Below are positions 56,820 through 64,000 of a stretch of DNA of 64,000 bases, one piece after another; positions within the stretch are counted from its first letter, which is position 1, and each line of letters starts with the position of its first letter. The DNA comes from Rhynchopus sp. YZ270_cl-10 (lineage: Eukaryota > Euglenozoa > Diplonemea > Diplonemida > Diplonemidae). Both the position numbers and the translations under genes were made by a program. The notes under the pieces were generated by a model. That model saw nothing but the letters and a program-made list of their open reading frames with translations. It searched no databases and was not told where the DNA came from. Location: assembly GCA_964035575.1 (NCBI GenBank), contig OZ037926.1:744001-808000 (forward strand), written 5' to 3'.

Positions 56820-59800
56820 TCAAAGCTCATCAGGGTTGCCTACCACACGCTTCGATACGACCGCAAAGGAGGGGAAGGTGCGTTCACGGAGACGGTCGAT
56901 CTCCTTTTTCAGGAGTTTCATCTCCTCTTGCTGGGCTCGCGCGACGTCTTCGAGCTTCCGCGTGACGCGCATATCTTTCATTAGCTTCAGATTCCGCTGC
57001 TGGTCTAACCCTGTGCTTTGGAGGTGTTGGATTTCTTGCCGTTGGGCGACAATCTGGTTTGCGTCTTTAACCTGCTCGGCGAGGACGTCGTTTTCAGCCT
57101 CCTTCTCTCTAATGATGATCCGAATTTTCTGCATCTGCTGCTTCTTCTCTTCAATCTTCGCCTGCATAACTGCCTTTACATGCTCAATCTTCTTGGTGAT
57201 GCCCTCCCTCTCCACATCGTGGTGGTTCTCTGCCCCGCCTTTAATGAACTCCTGCATAGCTTTCGTTGCACGAAGGGTGTGTAAATGTTTGTGCTCCATC
57301 TCAAGACTGCGTACCTCGTGTCGAAGCATCTGGTTCTCCCATTCGATGTGGCGGATGCCCTTTTTGAATTGCATTATTTCCATCATTTTTTCTACCTTCG
57401 CACGGCCGTGCTCTCGGATCTGTACATTCAGTTCTTCTATCCTTTTCTTGTCAATAAGAATCCCGTCTGCGTAGTCTGTGACTACCGCTTCTTGTTCAAC
57501 CTCGATTTTTCCTTGTTTGAAGGTGTGTAGAGTATCAAGGTTGTAACATTCGCGAACGAGTTGGCGTTTAAATTCGTGGAAAATTCTGCTTTTTTCGTCG
57601 GTATCGTCTTGGAAGGCGCGAGCCTCGCGGGCCAAACGGTCGTGAGATTTTTGGAGATCGCTGAGTTCATCAGTGAGATGCTTCTGCAGGCGTTCTGCAT
57701 CCATTCGTTCGCGGCGGAAGTCTAGGAAGTCACGCCACGCATCGTCCCGGAGACCCTCCGGCTTTTCCATACGCACCTCATTTGCGTCGGGCTGTGCAGC
57801 CGCCTTCCTCTTTTTGTCCTCTTCCTCCTCCTCAATGAAGGCAAAAGGGTCGGGGGATACACCATCGTCCTTCTTCTTGCGTTCCTGTGCTTCTTTCTTC
57901 TGTTTGTCTTTCTTCGGTTTCGTGGATTTGCGCAGGATTTTGACCAGCATATCGCAGTAGTCTTCGTTGTCCGAGAAGGGGTGTTGTGTGCGAATCTCTT
58001 TGTCTCCAGTTTTGCGTTTTTCGCTGGCAATGAGTTCCTCGAGTTTGTCGCGTTTGCTTTGAAGCTCCTTTTGTGCGTCTAAGGCAAGGAGATTTGCTTT
58101 AGTGGACTCTTCTTTTGCGGCAGAAACAACCTTATCAAGTTTGATATAGTGCACCGCCATTTCATCCTGTTGTACGCGGCCTTGCGCTAATTTGATGATT
58201 TGGAGGTCCATCTGGCAGATCTGTGTATCAGTGTCAAGCTTGCGGTTGAAAAGATTCTGCAGTTGTGTGTCATAATCCGCAAGAATCTTATCAACATCCT
58301 TCTGCACCTCCTTTAGCTCTGCTTGCAAGGCGCGACGGTGCTTTTCCTCCTCCTCCCTGCCGTTTGTGCACTTTCTTCTCATACTCTTTGTAGGCCCGTT
58401 GCTCTTCGTCCGACCATTCCTCTCTGGGGCGATAGCTCTCTCGGTTGGCTTCGTCCGCAAATGCAGGGATTTTGATTTCCACGACAACCCGTTCGTCTCT
58501 TTCAAGGCGGTTGTCCATCATGATTTTCAAGGCACGTTCGTTTGTGTCGTCCTCTTCACTCCGTTTTTTGCTTTCTCCTACAATGCCTTCAGCGTTGTCA
58601 CCACTGCGGGTAACGTTGATCTCTTCTTCTGTGATTTCTAATACGCGCTCTGGGTGTTCGGATGCGACGACAGGGGGGACGGTGAGGACCTCAGGCATGT
58701 CAAGCTCCTTGTATATCTGTTTGATTTTCACGTTGCGTTCGACGGTGCGGGCAATGTCGGTCTTCTTGCGGTCCAGCTGCTGCTGCACCTCTTTGTTGAA
58801 GTCGATTCTCTTCACGTAGATCTCCTGCCCAAGGAGTAGCATTTGCGTGATGGAGCGGGACTTTGTGTACGTCGCGTACTTATTGTAGAGGAGGTTCTCA
58901 ACGGACATAAGGCTTTCTTCCTCAAGGAGGATTACTGTGGAGGGGTTTTGGTGAAATACGTCATGTGTTTGAAATCAGTTGGAACATGGCCTTTTCGGGG
59001 GGGGATGTGTTGGTACAGCGAAAGAAAGTAAAGTTGAAATATAAAAGCCCTCTCATAACAGTGTACCAAAGAAAAGTTGAAATATGAATGTATTTGATGT
59101 TTTTTTTTCCACATCTACCGACAGCCGAGGGGGTAATAAAAAACAAATTTGACCGTTTGGGATTGGGAGTTGAGGTCACCGCAACCCCGAGGGGTCTGTG
59201 ATAGTGTCGTAATGTGAGGTGTGGTGCAATTGTGTGTATACCTGGTTCCTCCGCCTCCTCGGCCTCGCCATCCTGGTCCAAGTCCTTCTCAGGTTCCGGC
59301 TCAGGAGCTGCCTCCCCTTCCTCCGCCTCCTCCTCCTCCTTGGTAGCCTGAAGGTCTACCAAGGTTTCGATGTTAGGTCGGCGCGACCACTCAAGCATTT
59401 CAACCTGGGAGGAGAGAAGAGGGTTTTAGGTGCAGTGTAAAGTGTCTTTTTTGAAGTATTGTGAAATGCACTTTTTAGAGCGAAGTACTGTGCACAAAAG
59501 CAAACACAAAAATACAGAAACCTTGGCCAAGGCACATCCTGAATCCGCTACGAAAGCCGTCTTTTTTCACCAAAAACCAACCTTGGCATTATTGCCCAAC
59601 GAATCCCCCTAAGATGACTAAAGTGTACCCCACATGACATACCTCACGAAGGAACTTCACCTTGCGGAGAAGCGTCCTGTCGTCGTGGGTGGTCTTCTGG
59701 ATGACGTAGCTGGGCACCTCGATCTTCGTCTTCTCCTGCATCCCTTTGAGGATCTTTAGGTGCTGCGACATCGAATCCCAGCATTGCTTTTTGATTCTGT

Positions 59801-62800
59801 CTGAAATGCAGTCTTTTGCGAGGTTCGTCCACTTGATTTCATCCTCCTTCTCAGCCATAAGCTGGCGCCCCTGCTCTTCAATCTCTAGGCGCTGGGATTC
59901 AATCATGAAGGCCTGCGTTTCAAGCTTCTCATCCGCAGCCGCTGTAGTGTTCTCTTGCTTATACTCCTGGAGCTGGTCGCGGAGGGTTCCAATCTTTCCA
60001 GACACCTCTTTGCGGTGCCATTCGTACTTCGTCTGCAGGACCTTCGTCCGCTCCTCCTCCGCCTTCATGATGTATGTGATCTCCTGCGGCTCTGGCACCT
60101 TCGCATCCGCCACAGTCTCCATCGCCCCAATCGCAAACGGCTTCGCTGGCAAATCCCTCTGCCCTGCCAACGACCAGACCACCATGAGGCCATCCTCCCC
60201 AACAGAGATGACCCGTTTCTTATCAGATGCGACCACCACATCTGCGACACCACCGACAAGGCAGTTGTGGCGGCAGGCGGAGGCCAGAGCTGAGAGGAGG
60301 AGGAGGAGGTGAGAGAGAAAAATAGTTTTCGTTTTTTTTATCCTGAACTGCATCCATGGAAAACAAAAGATCTTAGTAAGGGGAAATTTTTTTTGAGCGG
60401 GGTTTTGATATCTTCTTAGTTTTTTTTTTTCACTAAGATCCATAGATGGTAGTCGGGCCGAGTCGGGCCGACTCGGCCCGACCACTTTTCGTTATTTTTT
60501 TTTTCAAAAAATTTTTTTTCAGGGTCGGCCCGAGTCGGCCCGACTTTTGAAAAAAAAAAAAAAATAAAAAAAAGTCGGCCCGAGTCGGCCCGACTCCCAG
60601 ATTTTCCAAAAACTCGGCCCGACTCGGGCCGACTACCATCTATGAAGATCTTAGTGGAAAAAAACACCAAAAAACTAAGATCTTAGTTTTTTTTCTAAGA
60701 TCTTAGTTTTTTTTTCTAAGATCGTAGCCACTTTATTTTTAAGATCTTAGTTTTGTTTTTAAGATCTTAGTTTTCTTTGGTGGAAACTAAGATCTTAACA
60801 AAAAAAAACTAAGATATTCAACACAAAACACTAAGATCTTACTTAATTTTAAGAAAACACTAAGATCTTAAAAAAACGGTGTTTTTCGCTCATATCTTAA
60901 TTAAGATCTTTTGTAATCCATGTGCATCACAGTAATACAATGTTAAAAAAAAGTGATCGGTATATTTTGTATTCTATGTCAAGGAAGTGTTGCCCCTCAA
61001 AGGCATCGTAAGAGAAGCCAAATCACCCTTTGGTATGGCCCTATTGCTAAGGTAGATTAAGAAAGTGGGTAGGGGTGTGTCTTAGGGCGTTGTGGGGTAC
61101 CTTGGTCACCAGGCTTGCCGTTCAAATCGCGGAGTTCGACTGTACCGTCGTAGGAGGAGGTGACGATCCAGTTGTTGACAACGTGGAGCTGTGGGTGGTG
61201 TGGTGGAAGGGGAGAGAGAAAGAGAAAGAGAAAAGCTTTGTGTTGTACCGCATCATTCATGCATTGAAGCTTTTAGAGGGGGGCAGAACAGAACAGATGA
61301 GGGAAATAAAATAAAGGTTCCGAATCTCAGCTTTTGTATAGACGATGTATGAGGGCACGTTCTCTATAAAAAGAAAAAGAAAGTGAAGCTATTAATGCAG
61401 GCACCTCCGACTGACCCACGTACGATGCCAGCCATCCGGATGAAAGCATAAGTACCCTGCGGCCAACAACAGAAGATGTAAAAAGGAAACCTAATGACTG
61501 GCCCGTACCGTAAGAGAACGAGGGCGGTTCACAACCGCTCGACAGCCGGCGGCCCACCTTCCGTTGAAGAGTTGTGAGCTTACAGGTACTGCAGTTCGCT
61601 GCACCCAACGCTTGATGCACGATAGTCTACACAAGAGAGCAGAAACCCAAAAACACAAAAAGGGGTGGGCGGGGGGGTCACAACATCTCTCTCTTGGCGC
61701 CCCATGCTGTACCGACAGTTGGGCCTCACCCTTTCTCTTAGGGATATACATGGACGTCCTTACAGGCAGCACACCGTAACCCAAAGGCGTGGCAGAGAGA
61801 CTCCGTAGAGCGACTCTGGCCTGACCGCTGGCCATTTATGCTCCGGGTGCGAGCACCCATCATAGCATAGGGGGGCCAGCCTGACCCAGCATTTATATAC
61901 CCTGCCAGGGTGAACTTGCATAAAAGAGGGCAGGGGCGTTTAGACCCTGAGGACTAGGGGAAGTCCCGCATACCCCAACAGAAAGACAAAGGCTATGCAC
62001 TGGTGATATAGGAGAGGCAGGGTTGCTGAAAAACAAAAAGACCCTGAAGGCACAAAAACGCCCCGCATACCCCTCCTCGCCTCCTGTTTTGTAATCTCTC
62101 AGGTAGGAGACATCGGTTCGAGCGGTCAACACCTTCATAGAGTTTCTGGAGGAACGGACCCCCGGATGCAATTTAAGGTCCAGCCCAGGACCAAAGAAAA
62201 GTTTATAATATGACCCTAAGCCTCTCATGCTTAGTCACCTAAAAAAACATTAAAGACATGCCTTGAAATATACCTAAAATGGCGCAAAACATACCTTTGT
62301 TATTGCTTTGTTCGTTGGCGCCCAGTTCATGGTAGACTTTTTCATTGGGGCCTTCAGAGGGTCGACCTGCTGATTGGTCAGGTCTAGGCTGTATGTCCGC
62401 ACGCTTTTATCTCTGCACGCAAAGCAGACTGAGATTGAATCTTCTAGGGTGTCTAGCGCAAAGATCTTGTCGATGGGCAGATCGAAACGCCAGGAGGTCA
62501 TAAAGAGCGAGGGTGGGAGCTCCTTCGTTGCCGCGTTCTTGTAGGACTCTACCTCTGCTGGGAAGGCTATCTGCCGTACGTCGGCTGTGTCAGATGACAC
62601 CAACACAGATGAATTATCCGCCCACGCCAATGCACGCACCGGAGTTTCAAATGGAATAAACCCCACAACATGCAAAGGATTGACCTGCCCACCAAAGAAA
62701 ACCCCTACATTCCCCGCCAAAGCTGCAAATCTTCTCCCAAATGGGCATATTTCAATCGCGGTGATAGGGCATTCATTCTCCTGAAGACGAAGCTGTTCAA

Positions 62801-64000
62801 CAAGAAACGGTGCACTGCATTTCGAAACGTCAAACACTCTGAGATGCGCAGAAGCATGCCCGATCAACACAAATCCAGCAGAATTTCCGGATCCCCCAGC
62901 GATGCTGGTAGGAGCGTCACCACAGAAGAGCTTTGCGAGCAGGCTGTTTTCATTGTATGAGTGAAGACGCAGCATATTGTCGTTCCCGATGGTTGCGACC
63001 ACATCCTCTGCAGAACGTTCTAAGAGCACCGCCTTTTTAATCCCACCCCCACTGCAGTCAAACAACACCCTTCCGGTATCAGGAAGCTCCCGGAAAGTGT
63101 CTGCTTTGATGCTTCCTTTGTCGTAACCCTCAAATTTGACGAGTTGTAGAATTCCGTCGGTTCCTCCGATGTACATTGTGCAGAAGGTTGGGTCGATAGC
63201 GACGGCAGCGACTTTATTGGTGGAGAGAGATAAGGTACGTTCGATGATGTGCGAATCATGCCGGAAAAACCGCATCAATCCATCATGCGAGACAGTCAGA
63301 ACGTGGTGGCGGGAGATCGCAATGTGCACGATGCTACTGCTCACACCCCCTGGAGACTCCCACCAGGGCACTCCAGCTCCAGTTGCGGAGTCAAACTCAT
63401 ACAAATCCCCTCCCGTCGTTCCGCAAAGCACGGCCCCATTCTGCGTCGTATATGCAACCGAAGAGACCTTGGCACGTTGCTGTGTGGTACCCTCTATATG
63501 AGACAACGCAAGCTGCCCTTGAGAACGTTCAACCCGCCAGAAGAGAACATGGCTGTTTGCCACAGAGGTTAATTCATCTCTGCTGAATGGAGAAAATGCG
63601 ATGGTCCGCGGTTGTTGTGCCGCAGCATTGTATGAAGCAACTTGAGTAAACTTATTCGACCCCGCATCTACGGTGTACAACGACAGTCGAAAGGTGGGTA
63701 ATGAGCACAACGCTGCAAAATGCGACCCATCACGCGAAAACGCCATGTCCAGAACCTCCAAATGCCCGATATTGCTCGTTCTCTGCAGCGGCCGTAATGC
63801 AGGCACCGAGCACACTATCAGATCCACCTCTTCGTTGCATTGGTACGTGACCGCAATGTTGTGCTTCGCGCTGAACAGAACCTGCCCCAGAGGCTTCCCC
63901 TGGTCTGACTGAGAGGTAACGATTCCGGTATCCCCGTTCACGCGTAGCACGTTATTTCCTTCTGAAAAAATAACTTCATTCCCCAACACCGCCAGCTTCG
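56820..64000 (-). CDS. CFAP43: CFAP43-like axonemal WD40/coiled-coil protein (5' end beyond window)
   Basis: Five exons on minus: 64000-62295 (open at the right edge), 61188-61101, 60289-59643, 59404-59242 and 58934-56820, about 1,570 residues seen. Phases agree; donors are GTATGT, GTACCC, GTATGT, GTATAC. The first exon is a WD40 double propeller (FSRDGSHFAALCSLPTF, VLFWRVERS) and a last blade ends SVGEDGLMVVWSL. An acidic linker follows, then long coiled coils ending in RLRERTFPSFAVV. CFAP43 and CFAP44 form the tether/tether-head of the inner dynein arm I1/f on axonemal doublets. The WD40 start fits CFAP43 better than CFAP44, but the choice is not certain. One apparent one-base insertion shifts the frame within a GGG at 58355-58357; homology runs on either side (EYEKKVHKRQ, then EEEEKHRRALQAEL). 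Confidence 0.8.
60432..60657. repeat. Foldback repeat in a CFAP43 intron
   Basis: The left arm CACTAAGATC...ATAGATGGTAGTCGGG is mirrored by CCGACTACCATCTATGAAGATCTTAGTG at the right. Between and within the arms, CGGGCCGAGTCGGGC-type words repeat in both directions, giving a long near-palindrome. Confidence 0.85.
60651..60915. repeat. Cluster of CTAAGATCTTAG palindromes
   Basis: About a dozen AAGATCTTAG-type words separated by A/T runs directly follow the foldback repeat inside the same intron. Confidence 0.85.
61408..61510 (+). repeat. Dispersed repeat A, copy 3 in a CFAP43 intron
   Basis: GACTGACCCACGTACGATGC, GCCAGCCATCCGGATGAAAG, ACCCTGCGGCCAACA and GGAAACCTAATGACTGGCCC in order. This intron (62294-61189) is 1.1 kb and GC-richer than the others, as if enlarged by an insertion. 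Confidence 0.8.
62211..62246 (-). repeat. Intronic stem-loop motif H1
   Basis: On minus it reads TTTTTTTAGGTGACTAAGCA then TGAGAGGCTTAGGGTCAT, with CTAAGC pairing to GCTTAG. Near-identical copies lie at 43081-43111 and 44568-44602; shorter ones at 29412-29446 and 50251-50273. Confidence 0.75.

Noticed and set aside
61491-61835. A 114-codon minus frame in a CFAP43 intron
   Set aside because: It lies inside a well-supported intron, overlaps dispersed repeat A and has no recognisable domain.
62095-62135. A GGTTCGAGCGG word resembling a tRNA B box
   Set aside because: It lacks the closing CC and no cloverleaf arms or A box could be placed around it.

Overview
The window comes from an intron-bearing eukaryote, most likely a free-living flagellated protist. 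Evidence: a ciliary protein of the CFAP43/CFAP44 family, a nucleolar NOC3 protein, a class I PI3-kinase, a Furry/Mor2-type scaffold, and introns that almost all begin GTAT and end AG. A giant EGF/TIG surface protein, a BspA-like leucine-rich repeat protein and an intron-rich but compact layout would fit a free-living metamonad (for example a Kipferlia-type fornicate), but the sequence alone does not prove this. No rRNA, tRNA, CRISPR array or prokaryotic operon was seen.

Layout, left to right. 138-22050 (-): most of a gene for a membrane protein of more than 7,190 residues, nearly all in one 21.3-kb exon; it runs off the left edge. 22508-23911: an apparently intact Tc1/mariner-type transposon (transposase on +). 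24277-25398 (-): a ubiquitin-like domain followed by 25-residue leucine-rich repeats. 25953-27392 (-): an unrecognised 479-residue protein. 27819-30347 (-): NOC3, three exons. 30.35-33.5 kb: repeats, a broken coding-like stretch and an 8-bp satellite. 33546-40820 (-): Furry, five exons. 40.8-42.3 kb: an inverted-repeat-bounded segment with another 8-bp satellite. 42300-42677 (-): a divergent profilin-like gene. 42.7-45.2 kb: repeats and a perfect 7-bp satellite. 45202-49143 (-): class I PI3K, two exons. 49.15-54.18 kb: a 5-kb repeat-rich spacer with a partial copy of the PI3K 5' end, several repeat pairs and a MITE-like element. 54185-56293 (-): a RanBP2-type zinc-finger protein. 56820-64000 (-): a CFAP43-like axonemal WD40/coiled-coil gene, five exons seen, running off the right edge.

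All nine host genes lie on the minus strand; only the transposase is on plus. Host coding exons are GC-balanced and clean, while spacers and introns are full of A/T homopolymer runs, short hairpins and dispersed repeats. The genes do not form one pathway, though Furry (NDR-kinase scaffold), PI3K, profilin and the axonemal gene all touch cell shape, membrane signalling or motility. The most unusual features are the giant exon, the ubiquitin-like/LRR fusion, three different satellites each enclosed by inverted-repeat ends, and short stem-loop motifs that recur inside introns of unrelated genes.
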